Positions 54,887 through 63,509 of a stretch of DNA of 64,000 nt are shown here, piece after piece. The notes under the pieces are model-generated. The model was not told where the DNA came from and did no database searches. It was given only the letters and a program-made list of their open reading frames with translations. Position 1 is the stretch's first letter. Each line of letters opens with the position of its first letter. The stretch comes from Anaerotignum propionicum DSM 1682. GTDB lineage: Bacteria; Bacillota; Clostridia; Lachnospirales; Anaerotignaceae. Location: assembly GCF_001561955.1 (NCBI RefSeq), contig NZ_CP014223.1:1426001-1490000 (forward strand). Reading direction: 5' to 3'. Made by a program: the position numbers and the translations under genes.

Positions 54887-55567
54887 TTGGGCATCTCCTT
54901 TAAACAGACTCCCTTAAGTTTTACTTCTAATTTTGTGAGATGGCATAGTTATCTTGATTTCACTTCATAAACATGAGTGGCTCATCACAAGCTGTGTGAG
55001 CCAATAGTGTAAAATTTTGAATTGTTTCTATAGGGAACCTTCTTTTTTAAACATTTTGATAGCGTCAAAAAATCAGTTATATAAAACTCTATTACACATT
55101 AAACAAATATAGAAATAACTTTTGACTTTTAGCCTTTTACGGTGATGCCATTCCTAGGCTTAATATTTCTTGCTTTCATGAGAAATCCTTTTTCCTTATT
55201 TCAGAAATCCTTGATATGAAAAGAGAGACTTTCAAAGCTTTCTTCAACAACGTCTTATTAAAAAAACTGAAAAACTTCAAATGCAGTTTATAAGGAATTG
55301 GTAGACCAATGAAATGAGTTTCCTTACCTTTTTATTTACTGGTGAAATGTTAGAATGAAAGGAAAGGAGAATTGATAGAAAAAAAGCAAAATGTGCTGCC
55401 GAAACAAAATAGGGGAGTAGGTATAAAAATTGCAAAGACGCTGAATGTGTTGGAATCTAAGGTGCAGATATCGTGGGAATTCATTTAATTCATCCTTAAA
55501 GAAAGGACAGTATGTACACGCATAGGACAATTTTTTTAATACATAAGTATAAGCAGGAGGTGTTGGT
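54887..55567. other. Gene-free region upstream of the serine recombinase
   Basis: About 680 AT-rich bases with no supported frame. It presumably holds the recombinase promoter and perhaps the second end of its element, but no repeat of the feoB sequence was found. Confidence 0.4.
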
Positions 55568-55732
55568 ATGAAAGAAAAAGAAACAAAGGGAAAAGGGAAA
55601 ATTACGCATATCATGGCTAATGGTGAAGTTAGAGATAGCGTTGCCGGTTACTTAACCAGTGTGGACCAACTGCCCGAAGCTGCAAGACGATTACTTAGTG
55701 ATATGTTTCAGGGGAAACATCAAAAAAAATGA
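55568..55732 (+). CDS. Small mobile-element protein, BOW99_gp33-like
   Basis: 54 residues from ATG 55568, behind AGGAGGTG. The core ITHIMANGEVRDSVAGYL matches short proteins that occur with large serine recombinases and phage genes in Clostridia; a charged N-terminus (KEKETKGKGK) precedes it. Function unknown; it may accompany recombinase control. It is too short for many gene finders. Its presence supports the view that the DNA right of the second recombinase is also mobile. Confidence 0.6.
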   Translation: MKEKETKGKGKITHIMANGEVRDSVAGYLTSVDQLPEAARRLLSDMFQGKHQKK

Positions 55733-55926
55733 TTCTAATTAAACTGAATGGGCGCAAGCCCTTAGGGCGGACGAGCCTTTAAAAGGATAAATTTATAAAC
55801 GGAAATTAAATGATGGATTGATTAACCAATGGAATATGATCCATAAATTAAGTTGCTATTTCGAAATACTAAAAATAACCACCACCATCCTTTTTAGTCA
55901 AACATTGGATTATTTGGGGTATAACG

Positions 55927-55971
55927 AAAAAAAGCCGATGTACTGATTTTAAAGTACATTAGCTTTTTTGT
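55927..55971. terminator. Bidirectional terminator before the histidine kinase gene
   Basis: AAAAAAGC and ATGTACT pair with AGTACAT and GCTTTTTT, with one mismatch region; T-runs on both strands. It ends the sensor/ABC operon read on the - strand. Confidence 0.85.
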
Positions 55972-55981
55972 AATTATTAGC

Positions 55982-57346
55982 TTAGCTATTATTTTTTAAT
56001 ATTTTTATAGAAACGATTGCACCTTTTGCATCAATTTGATTTTTCAATTCAAGGATTCCTTGGTGAATTTCCGCAATGGCTTTTGCGAAACTTAAACCTA
56101 AACCATAGTGCTGATTTGTTCGTGAGGTGTCTTCTGTAAAAAATTCTTGTGTTGCCTTTTTTAAACTTTCCTCAGAAAACCCCTTTCCTGTATCGGCAAT
56201 ATGGAATATAATGTAAGATTCGTTTTCCGTAATGGTAAAGTCAATTTCAGAATTAGTATCGGAATAGCGAACAGCATTATCAACAATATTCATAATTGCT
56301 CTTTTCAACAATGCACCATCTACATAAATGGTATCGTATTTTACAGTATTTTTTAACTGAAACACTATATTTTTAGTTTTGCAAAGTGCCACTGACTCAG
56401 TAGAAACATCATGAAGGAAGTTTCTTAGAGAAATCACGTTTTTATCAATGTGTATCGAATTGTTATTAACAACACTCATTAGCAATTCCAAATATTTTTC
56501 AATGGTATCTGAGCTTGATTGAATGTAAGTAATAAGCTCTTTATTCTCTTTGGAAGAGCCACTTTCTTCTAATAATTCAGCATTTCCTTTAATCACAGTC
56601 AAAGGAGTTTTAATATCATGAGCCAATGCAGAAAGTTGTGATTTCTTTTGTTGTTCCTTGTTCCATTGCTCTTTCAGTGAGGAAGATAACGCAACTTTTA
56701 ACTTTTCAATGGTATTTAAAACAGAATTAAATTCCGAAATTTGAGTAGGGGTAATATCAAAATCTAAATCTTGATTTCCTATTTTTTCTGTGGTTGTGAT
56801 AATAGAAATCAAACTCTGTTTTAATTTTTTACTAAACTTTGAAGCTGTGATAACTGCAAACAAAATGACACATCCAAGAAGTAAAAGCAACATCAAAAGC
56901 TCAGGATAAGGAATCATTTTATGCAGGAGGGGATTCCTGAAATGGGCAAGTAAATCATACTGAATAATAATGATATTGCCATTCATTTGTGTTATTTCTT
57001 TATAAAAATCATAGTAGGATTTATTGCCACTTAACAAATATGATTTTGTTTTATTTAAATCCTTTTCGGTCATATCACTATCAAAAACCTTACCATTTAC
57101 GTCTACAACAACATAGCTGCAATAAGGAGGCAATAATGTACTATCAAAATCCTCAATGAAAGTTTCTTCTAATTGATTTAATTTTACATCCGTATAATTT
57201 GCCGGTAAAACAAAACCGGATTGAAAAGAAACAGAAATAATGATAATAAATGCCATGATTAAACCTATAATGGCAACGGAAAGTCCAATCAAATGCTCTA
57301 AAAATAATCTATATATGGAAATTGTTTTTTTCTTTCTTATTTCCAT
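55982..57346 (-). CDS. Sensor histidine kinase
   Basis: 454 residues. Two transmembrane helices (about 18-40 and 150-170) enclose an extracytoplasmic loop of about 110 residues. HAMP-like linker, phospho-acceptor His in ALAHDIKTPLTVIKG (about 240), N box NIVDNAVRYS, G1 DTGKGF and G2 HYGLGLSFAK. It overlaps the response regulator gene by 10 bases. The adjacent exporter suggests it senses antimicrobial peptides, like CprK, LanK or BceS-type kinases. The loop is too large for the loopless BceS type, so direct sensing is plausible. Confidence 0.9.
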   Translation of the reverse strand: MEIRKKKTISIYRLFLEHLIGLSVAIIGLIMAFIIIISVSFQSGFVLPANYTDVKLNQLEETFIEDFDSTLLPPYCSYVVVDVNGKVFDSDMTEKDLNKTKSYLLSGNKSYYDFYKEITQMNGNIIIIQYDLLAHFRNPLLHKMIPYPELLMLLLLLGCVILFAVITASKFSKKLKQSLISIITTTEKIGNQDLDFDITPTQISEFNSVLNTIEKLKVALSSSLKEQWNKEQQKKSQLSALAHDIKTPLTVIKGNAELLEESGSSKENKELITYIQSSSDTIEKYLELLMSVVNNNSIHIDKNVISLRNFLHDVSTESVALCKTKNIVFQLKNTVKYDTIYVDGALLKRAIMNIVDNAVRYSDTNSEIDFTITENESYIIFHIADTGKGFSEESLKKATQEFFTEDTSRTNQHYGLGLSFAKAIAEIHQGILELKNQIDAKGAIVSIKILKNNS

Positions 57347-57996
57347 TTATAGCCCACCCCCCAAACCGTTTCTATGGGACAATCTATGACGGCATTAAAT
57401 TTACTGCGAATATTTTTTATGTGTACACGAATGGAGGAAATATCGCTTTCAGAATGGAAACCAAATATTTTCTCCAATATATTTTCCAGTGAAAAAATCT
57501 GCCCCTTATTTCTTGCCAAAAGCTCACAAATTTCATATTCACTTTTGGTTAAGCTTATCAGATTGTTTTTAACTGTTACAGTTTTTTCTGATAAATCAAA
57601 AACACAATCATTTAGAATTAAACTCTGGTGTTTGTCCCTATGTTCTCTGCGTATATGTGCATTGACTCTTGCTCTTAGTTCCCATACGTTAAATGGCTTT
57701 TTGATATAATCATCACCGCCCACAGATAATCCTTCGATGACATCTTGTTCCATTGTTTTAGCTGTTAAAAATAAAATGGGGCAATCAATCATATCTCTAT
57801 AATTTCTACAAAAGGTTATGCCGTTAAGTTGAGGCATCATAATATCCAAGAGAATCAAATCAATCTGTTTAAAGTCTTTTACTGCAACTTCTGTTGCAAA
57901 GTTTTTTGTTATAACAATATGTCCATCTCTTAAGAGTGCGGTTTCAATTAGTTTACAAATTGCAATATCATCATCAATAACAAGAATTTTCGCCAT
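57337..57996 (-). CDS. OmpR/PhoB-family response regulator
   Basis: 219 residues. Receiver domain with acidic pocket VIDDD, phospho-acceptor Asp in DLILLDIMMPQ (about 53) and Lys in KKPFNVWELRARV (about 100). The C-terminal winged helix (about 125-219) has SEYEICELLARNKGQI and the recognition helix in SSIRVHIKNIRSK. Partner of the overlapping kinase gene. It should activate the exporter genes that lie 16 bases upstream in the same operon. Confidence 0.93.
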   Translation of the reverse strand: MAKILVIDDDIAICKLIETALLRDGHIVITKNFATEVAVKDFKQIDLILLDIMMPQLNGITFCRNYRDMIDCPILFLTAKTMEQDVIEGLSVGGDDYIKKPFNVWELRARVNAHIRREHRDKHQSLILNDCVFDLSEKTVTVKNNLISLTKSEYEICELLARNKGQIFSLENILEKIFGFHSESDISSIRVHIKNIRSKFNAVIDCPIETVWGVGYKWK

Positions 57997-58011
57997 AGGA
58001 TCTCCTAACTT

Positions 58012-58764
58012 TTAATCTTCTGATTTTCTGCCTTCCCATTTATTAGATAATAAAAGTAGTGTTATAAGAAAAAGAAAAGTGAAAATTAAAATAAATACCA
58101 CACTTTGTATCATACCATCAAACTGTAAAAAATCAATATTCCTTAAATTTGATATTAGCAATGTTTCGGAAAATCTTCCGCAGATTCCCCAGGGAAGAAA
58201 AGTCCAAATTTCATCTCCCAATCCTGTTAAAAGGAGTGCTGAAAGCAGACTACCTACAATTCCTAAACCCAAGCTATAGCCTTTGCCACCAATAAAACTG
58301 ATGATATAATGTATGAAATATAAAGGTATTACGCTAATTGATAAGAGAAACGCAGTTTTTATATAAAACAAAAATCCAAAAGTTGTGTATCCTAATAAGC
58401 TAAAACCAATACCAAAACCAACTAACGCAAGAAAAGACGAACAAAAGCCAAATATAATAAGCCAAATCAGTTTTGTGATATGGGGTATATATTTTGGTGT
58501 CGCAGTGGATAAAAGCATTTGGAAACCACCTGCTTTTTGTTCCGATTCAGCTAAAAACGAAGTAATGATTCCAATTAGAACGGGAAAAGTGACAGATAAT
58601 ATTTGTATATATGCTGACAACATATTAAATTCATTCCAAGAAGAAATGGAATAGTACCAAACAAACAGTACGATTCCCACTATAGGTACAATGAAATGAA
58701 TCAGCAACAGGGGAGAATGACAAATTTTAAATAAATCTGATTTTAAACTGCTATAAATACACAT
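58012..58764 (-). CDS. ABC transporter permease, lantibiotic-immunity type (G-like subunit)
   Basis: 250 residues with six predicted transmembrane helices (for example PLLLIHFIVPIVGIVLFVWY and ISVIPLYFIHYIISFIGG). Its size and the pairing with a second permease of equal size match the MutG/SpaG or CprC subunit of antimicrobial-peptide exporters, which expel nisin-like peptides from the membrane. It follows the second permease by no gap and precedes the response regulator by 15 bases. Sequence identity to the family is by topology and context. Confidence 0.75.
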   Translation of the reverse strand: MCIYSSLKSDLFKICHSPLLLIHFIVPIVGIVLFVWYYSISSWNEFNMLSAYIQILSVTFPVLIGIITSFLAESEQKAGGFQMLLSTATPKYIPHITKLIWLIIFGFCSSFLALVGFGIGFSLLGYTTFGFLFYIKTAFLLSISVIPLYFIHYIISFIGGKGYSLGLGIVGSLLSALLLTGLGDEIWTFLPWGICGRFSETLLISNLRNIDFLQFDGMIQSVVFILIFTFLFLITLLLLSNKWEGRKSED

Positions 58765-59499
58765 TTATTTTACCTCCCTTTGATGAAACCACAATGTAGT
58801 TATAGCTGAGAAAAGCATATACAATGCCACTGTTATCATAATACCCATAAAAATAACAGAGGAATCTCCTAGATGATTTCCTGCTCCAAGAGGTAAACCA
58901 TTTGGCTGAACTTTAATAATAGGACACATTAAACGTGCAGGAATTGCAAAGGGAACATACCACAATCTTGTTGCTGCAAAAAAGATACCAAATCCCATAT
59001 TACAAAGCAAACTTAGCATAATTGAGAAAAAAGAACCAATCTTTTCACTGATAAACATAAAGAAAGGTATTTGCCATGCAAAAGTTACAAATAGAACAAA
59101 ACTTCCTATGAAGCAATTTAGAAAGGGTATTGATACACCAATGGCTATTCCAACTAAAGATAGAATCATAAAAAAGATTAAATTTGCACTGAGTAGCAAG
59201 ATTGTGTTCATAATTAGCTGTGAAATCCACAGCAATTTTTTGTCAATGGAAACAGAAAACAATCCATGATGATTATGCTTTTTTTCTGCTGAAACAGTAA
59301 AGGCTATAATCATGGAAAGGGTACCCGGTAAAATCATTGTATACCACCAGTTAAATGCACCTTCCACAAAGTATTGCCCACCCATCAGAATGATTACAAG
59401 AGCCACTGCAACCAATGGGCTTAACCATAGTAATTTTAGACTAAATTGATGCTTTTGTTTTAGAAATTCGGCTTTCAAATAATTAGCCATTATAATCAC
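58765..59499 (-). CDS. ABC transporter permease, lantibiotic-immunity type (E-like subunit)
   Basis: 244 residues with about six transmembrane helices; the N-terminus KAEFLKQKHQFSLKLLWLSP is typical of MutE/SpaE and CprB permeases. It overlaps the ATPase gene by 17 bases and abuts the second permease, so the subunits are made in equal amounts. It would form the membrane pore with the G-like subunit. No bacteriocin precursor gene is nearby, so the role is resistance, not self-immunity. Confidence 0.77.
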   Translation of the reverse strand: MIIMANYLKAEFLKQKHQFSLKLLWLSPLVAVALVIILMGGQYFVEGAFNWWYTMILPGTLSMIIAFTVSAEKKHNHHGLFSVSIDKKLLWISQLIMNTILLLSANLIFFMILSLVGIAIGVSIPFLNCFIGSFVLFVTFAWQIPFFMFISEKIGSFFSIMLSLLCNMGFGIFFAATRLWYVPFAIPARLMCPIIKVQPNGLPLGAGNHLGDSSVIFMGIMITVALYMLFSAITTLWFHQREVK

Positions 59500-60187
59500 C
59501 TGACTTTCTTACTACTTCCATAAACAGACTTTCCAAATCCTCGTTTTTATGGATGGAATCTTCATACCAAAGCTTCCCGTTTGCAATAATACCAATATCA
59601 TCTGCTATTTGCTCAACCTCAGGCAATATATGGCTTGATAAAATAACAGTAATGCCTTTTTGGGGAAATGACAAAATAAGTTCTCTTAAATCTTGAATGC
59701 CAATGGGATCCAGCCCATTCGTTGGTTCATCAAGGATTAATAGTGTTGGATTATTTAAAAGTGCCATAGCGATACCCAGTCTCTGTTTCATTCCCATTGA
59801 AAATTGTCCTGCTTTCTTCTTACCTGTTTTTGTGAGTTCTACAATTTCAAGAACTTCTTCTATTCTGCTGTTTGGTAAATTAAAAAGTAATGCTCTAACC
59901 TTTAAATTTTCAAATGCAGTTAAATTTTCATAAATAGGTGGAGATTCAATTAAAGCTCCAATATTTGCTAAATCTTTTCTACTCCAAGGCTTACCGTTAA
60001 AATAAATTTCACCTGATGAAGGGTTAATCATACCAGTTATCATTTTAAGAAATGTGGATTTGCCTGCGCCGTTTGGACCAAGTAAACCATAAATACTGTT
60101 TTTTCTAACGGTAATTGAAATACTGTCATTTGCTTTTTGCTTTTTAAAGTTTTTGCATAAATCTTTTGTAGTCAATATGTTTTCCAT
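59483..60187 (-). CDS. ABC transporter ATP-binding protein, antimicrobial-peptide resistance type
   Basis: 234 residues from ATG 60187 (GAGAGG upstream); the frame extends to 60286 but adds a hydrophobic non-conserved stretch. Walker A GPNGAGKST (about 36-44), Q-loop region LIESPPIYENLTAFEN, signature FSMGMKQRLGIAMALL (about 132) and Walker B LLILDEPTNGLD. EssPPIYENLTAxEN is characteristic of the bacitracin/lantibiotic subfamily (BcrA, MutF, CprA). It energises the two permeases that follow. First gene of the operon, whose last genes are the two-component system, so expression may be self-amplifying. Confidence 0.88.
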   Translation of the reverse strand: MENILTTKDLCKNFKKQKANDSISITVRKNSIYGLLGPNGAGKSTFLKMITGMINPSSGEIYFNGKPWSRKDLANIGALIESPPIYENLTAFENLKVRALLFNLPNSRIEEVLEIVELTKTGKKKAGQFSMGMKQRLGIAMALLNNPTLLILDEPTNGLDPIGIQDLRELILSFPQKGITVILSSHILPEVEQIADDIGIIANGKLWYEDSIHKNEDLESLFMEVVRKSGDYNG

Positions 60188-60287
60188 ATAAATTCCTCTC
60201 TTTTCTTTGTGATATAACAAGAATAAAAAATATTTATAAAGAAAGTATAAAGATTTTAAAAGTTCTATTTCAATAACTGTAATCATC

Positions 60288-60975
60288 CATATACAAAAAT
60301 TCTATTTACTACTTTTCATGTCATAAGTAAAAAGAAACAATTCACCCATTGGGGTTAGCTCTTTTCACATAAGAAAATTAATAGGCTTTTGTTTGGCAGG
60401 GATTTCTGCTGAGCCAAAGCCTATTTTATGTCTAGAAAAGAAAAGTGTGCGTGAGAAAATGTCTAAATTGAATTCTGAAAAGTTTGAAAAACTATCTAAA
60501 TGCAGTTTAAATTCTACTCAAATGAAAATTGAATATAATGATAATTTGGGTTTGGAAAAGAAATTAGTATGAAAAAATGAAAGATGGTACAAAAGGAGTA
60601 GAAAAATGGCATTTTGAGATCATTGCCCATTTATTAGATATATATTATAATTAAAAGCAGATAAAAGAGCAAAATATAGTGCGAAATTTATTTAATTTTG
60701 CGTGTAAAAAAATAAATATAGTCAATAATGTCAAAATTAAGGGATTAAAAGTTGAAAAATAAGTGATTTTAATACGCTAAAAAAATTAATAAAATCAAAA
60801 TTATTACGAGATGAAAGTTTATTGAAATGAAACATTGATACAAATTAAAATTTGAAAGTATCTAGAATTAATATGGATTTTTATAACAAATGGGAATCGT
60901 TACTTTGCGAGAATACACCTGAATCAAGATGCGAAGGGATGGATTATTCTGAACACAATTGATAATAATGATTTT
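60288..60975. other. Gene-free region between the ABC operon and the LuxR gene
   Basis: About 690 AT-rich bases. It contains AATAGGCTTT/AAAGCCTATT (60380-60425) with a long GC-poor inner stem, a possible terminator, and a shorter palindrome around CCCATTGGG (60343-60351). No frame is supported. Confidence 0.5.
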
Positions 60976-61701
60976 ATGATTCTAAATAGCATTGTTTATA
61001 AAATACATACAAATACTGATTTTTTAGCCATGAGAAAAGAACTTCTGGAACAATTGAAAATGATTATTGACTTTGATAGTGCAGATTTTCATCTTTCCAA
61101 AGGTGATGGCAGCATTTCTTTGATTTCTCGTGTTTCTTATAACAACAGCGGTTCTGTTGATTTTTCTAGAGTATATGAAGGGATTGACTATAGTCAGGGA
61201 ATACTGGGAACAGGAAAAAGTATGGTTTACCGTGAAACCGACATTATCTCCGACGAAAAAAGAGTTGAAACTGAGTATTATAAAAATGTATACCAAGTGA
61301 ATAATTGGCATTTTTCACTGCAACTGATTTTGGGATATAATGAACGCTTTCTTGGCGTGATTACGTTTTACAGACATAAAGAAAAGGAAGATTTTAAATA
61401 TGTTGATGTATTTAAGATGCAACTGATAAAAGATCATCTTGCCTATAGAATCTACAAAGAGCAAGAAAGTGCTACAAAGTATGGAGATAAAATATCCATA
61501 CAAGATGCAGTAGAGCTTTTTTGTTTGACAAAAAGAGAAAGTGGCATATTGGAATTGATGATGAGTGGATATAGTAACGAGGAGATTTGTGACAAAAGTT
61601 CAATTTCCAACAATACGTTAAAAAAACACGTTTTGAATATTTATCGAAAGTTAGGCATCAAAAACAGAGTGCAATTGTTTCGTATGATAATAGAAACATA
61701 A
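60976..61701 (+). CDS. LuxR-type transcriptional regulator with GAF-like sensor
   Basis: 241 residues from ATG 60976; the frame is open about 130 bases further upstream (a continuation of the sensor is plausible, with only non-ATG starts) and no good ribosome binding site precedes the ATG. Residues 10-155 resemble a GAF/PAS sensor (DFDSADFHLSKGDGSISLIS). The C-terminal HTH (about 178-240) is LTKRESGILELMMSGYSNEE then IYRKLGIKNRVQL. It lies 300 bases before the aminotransferase gene and reads in the same direction, so control of amine catabolism is possible. Confidence 0.75.
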   Translation: MILNSIVYKIHTNTDFLAMRKELLEQLKMIIDFDSADFHLSKGDGSISLISRVSYNNSGSVDFSRVYEGIDYSQGILGTGKSMVYRETDIISDEKRVETEYYKNVYQVNNWHFSLQLILGYNERFLGVITFYRHKEKEDFKYVDVFKMQLIKDHLAYRIYKEQESATKYGDKISIQDAVELFCLTKRESGILELMMSGYSNEEICDKSSISNNTLKKHVLNIYRKLGIKNRVQLFRMIIET

Positions 61702-61927
61702 CGAAAATATCAGAGGTATCGTATTTGGAAGTCGTTGTTAATCTATTTAAAAGATTACAGTGAGTTCAAATAAAAGTAGTGGATTATGAATAAGGATGCC
61801 GTAATCTTCTATAAGTTGAAATTCTATTCGCATTTAAGCCAAATTGAGGTGATAACCCTAGAAAAAAAGTACCATTAATCTTTTGTGTGTGAGAAGAGTG
61901 GAGGGATAAAAACCATTAAGAATCGGA

Positions 61928-61949
61928 GTGTAAAGGGATTGCTTTACAC
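61928..61949. repeat. Palindrome upstream of the aminotransferase gene
   Basis: GTGTAAAG (61928-61935) pairs with CTTTACAC (61942-61949) across six bases, 53 bases before the start. A regulator-binding site is likelier than a terminator because no T-run follows. Confidence 0.5.
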
Positions 61950-62001
61950 CAACGTCAAAGGTATTAGGTGGCTATTGTATGATGACTAGGGAGGAATACA
62001 T

Positions 62002-63354
62002 ATGAAATTTGAGGAAACAAGCAGATATTTGGAAAGAATTTTAGGCTATATTCATTCAAATGAAATCGATTCTTCTGACAAAGAATTGATGACAAAAGAA
62101 ACGATACACCATTTTGATAACTATGTAAGCCCGGGTTGGTTAAAATATCGCAAATCTGTATCCACAAATTCCGCCATGTTAGAATGGCAAGATTATGATA
62201 GCAGCGTTGAAAGTTTATATGGGGAAGAATTTATTGATTGCTTAGGTGGCTTTGGTATTTATACTTGTGGACATAGAAACAAATATATTGTAGATACAGT
62301 GAAAGCTCAATTAAATCATCAAGCACTTCATTCTCAAGAATTATTAGATCCTCTTCGTGGCTATCTTGCAAAAGCTGTTTCTGAAATTACACCGGGGGAT
62401 TTACAATATTGCTTCTTTACAAACGGGGGAGCGGAAGCAAATGAAATGGCATTGAAATTGGCAAGGGTTGCAACAGGTGGTCGGTGGTATATTTCAACTG
62501 TAAATGCTTTCCACGGAAAATCTATGGGGGCGGTTTCCATGGGTGGTAAAGGTACATATCGTACGCCTTATACACCAATGGTACAGCAAGTAGTGCACGT
62601 TGAATATGGTAATGCAGAAGATGCTAGAAAAGCCATCAAAAACTTAATTGCTGTTGGTGAAAAAGTTGCCGCATTTATTGTAGAGCCAGTTCAAGGGGAA
62701 GCCGGGATTATCATTCCTCCAGCCGGATACTTGAAAGAACTAAGAGAAATTTGTGATGAGTATAACGTTGCATTGATCTTTGACGAAATCCAAACGGGTA
62801 TGGGTCGCACAGGTCATATGTGGAGATGTGAAGGGGAAGGCGTTGTTCCTGACGTCTTAACTTTTGGTAAGGCCTTTGGTGGTGGTGTTATGCCAATCAC
62901 AGGCTTAATTTGCCGCCCTCATATGTGGACACAGGATTTGATTGACAATCCTTGGCTCCTTGGTTCACCTACATTTGGTGGAAACCCTGTTTGTTGTTCC
63001 GCAGCTTTGGCAACTATCAAATATATGATTGACAACGATGTTCCCGGTGAATGTGCAAGAAAAGGTGAATTGTTTAAAGTTGGCCTTGATGCATTAAAAG
63101 TGAAATATACTGATTTGATTGATGATGTGCGTGGCATCGGTTTAATGCTTGCAGTTGAATTCAAAACTTCTGAAATTGGTTATGAAGTAGCAAAAGGTAT
63201 GTTTGCTCGCAAAGTAATCACAGCCGGCACATTGGTGAATGCAAAATGTGTTCGTTTTGAGCCGGCAGCAGTGATTACAGAAGAACAAATTGCACAAGTC
63301 ATCCAACACATGGATGCTGCTTTAGCAGACACTAGATTATCTTTACAAGTGTGA
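62002..63354 (+). CDS. patA: Putrescine-type aminotransferase (class III, PatA/YgjG-like)
   Basis: 450 residues, GGGAGG before ATG 62002. Class III features: FIDCLGGFGIYTCGHRN (about 79-95), FFTNGGAEANEMALKLAR, VNAFHGKSMGAV, DEIQTGMGRTG (about 258-268) and the PLP-binding Lys in LTFGKAFGGGVMPITG (about 288). The N-terminal YVSPGWLKYRKSVST segment and C-terminal ARKVITAGTLVNAKCVRFEP are characteristic of putrescine aminotransferase rather than ornithine or GABA enzymes. It would convert putrescine and 2-oxoglutarate to 4-aminobutanal; the aldehyde dehydrogenase downstream could oxidise the product. Substrate assignment is by similarity only. Confidence 0.88.
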   Translation: MKFEETSRYLERILGYIHSNEIDSSDKELMTKETIHHFDNYVSPGWLKYRKSVSTNSAMLEWQDYDSSVESLYGEEFIDCLGGFGIYTCGHRNKYIVDTVKAQLNHQALHSQELLDPLRGYLAKAVSEITPGDLQYCFFTNGGAEANEMALKLARVATGGRWYISTVNAFHGKSMGAVSMGGKGTYRTPYTPMVQQVVHVEYGNAEDARKAIKNLIAVGEKVAAFIVEPVQGEAGIIIPPAGYLKELREICDEYNVALIFDEIQTGMGRTGHMWRCEGEGVVPDVLTFGKAFGGGVMPITGLICRPHMWTQDLIDNPWLLGSPTFGGNPVCCSAALATIKYMIDNDVPGECARKGELFKVGLDALKVKYTDLIDDVRGIGLMLAVEFKTSEIGYEVAKGMFARKVITAGTLVNAKCVRFEPAAVITEEQIAQVIQHMDAALADTRLSLQV

Positions 63355-63378
63355 TAGAACCTAATTGAACAATGTTTT

Positions 63379-63410
63379 CCCCACATGGCAACGACTATTT
63401 CCATGTGGGG
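63379..63410. terminator. Strong hairpin after patA
   Basis: CCCCACATGG (63379-63388) pairs perfectly with CCATGTGGGG (63401-63410). Only a weak T-rich tail follows (TAGATGATAATTTTG), so it may attenuate rather than stop transcription into the next gene. Confidence 0.65.
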
Positions 63411-63509
63411 TAGATGATAATTTTGTTATTCCAATTTGACTAATTTCTTAAAGCCTTTTGCTATGGTTATGGGAATCGTTGAATGTTGGAGAGGAAAAGG
63501 AGGACGAAC

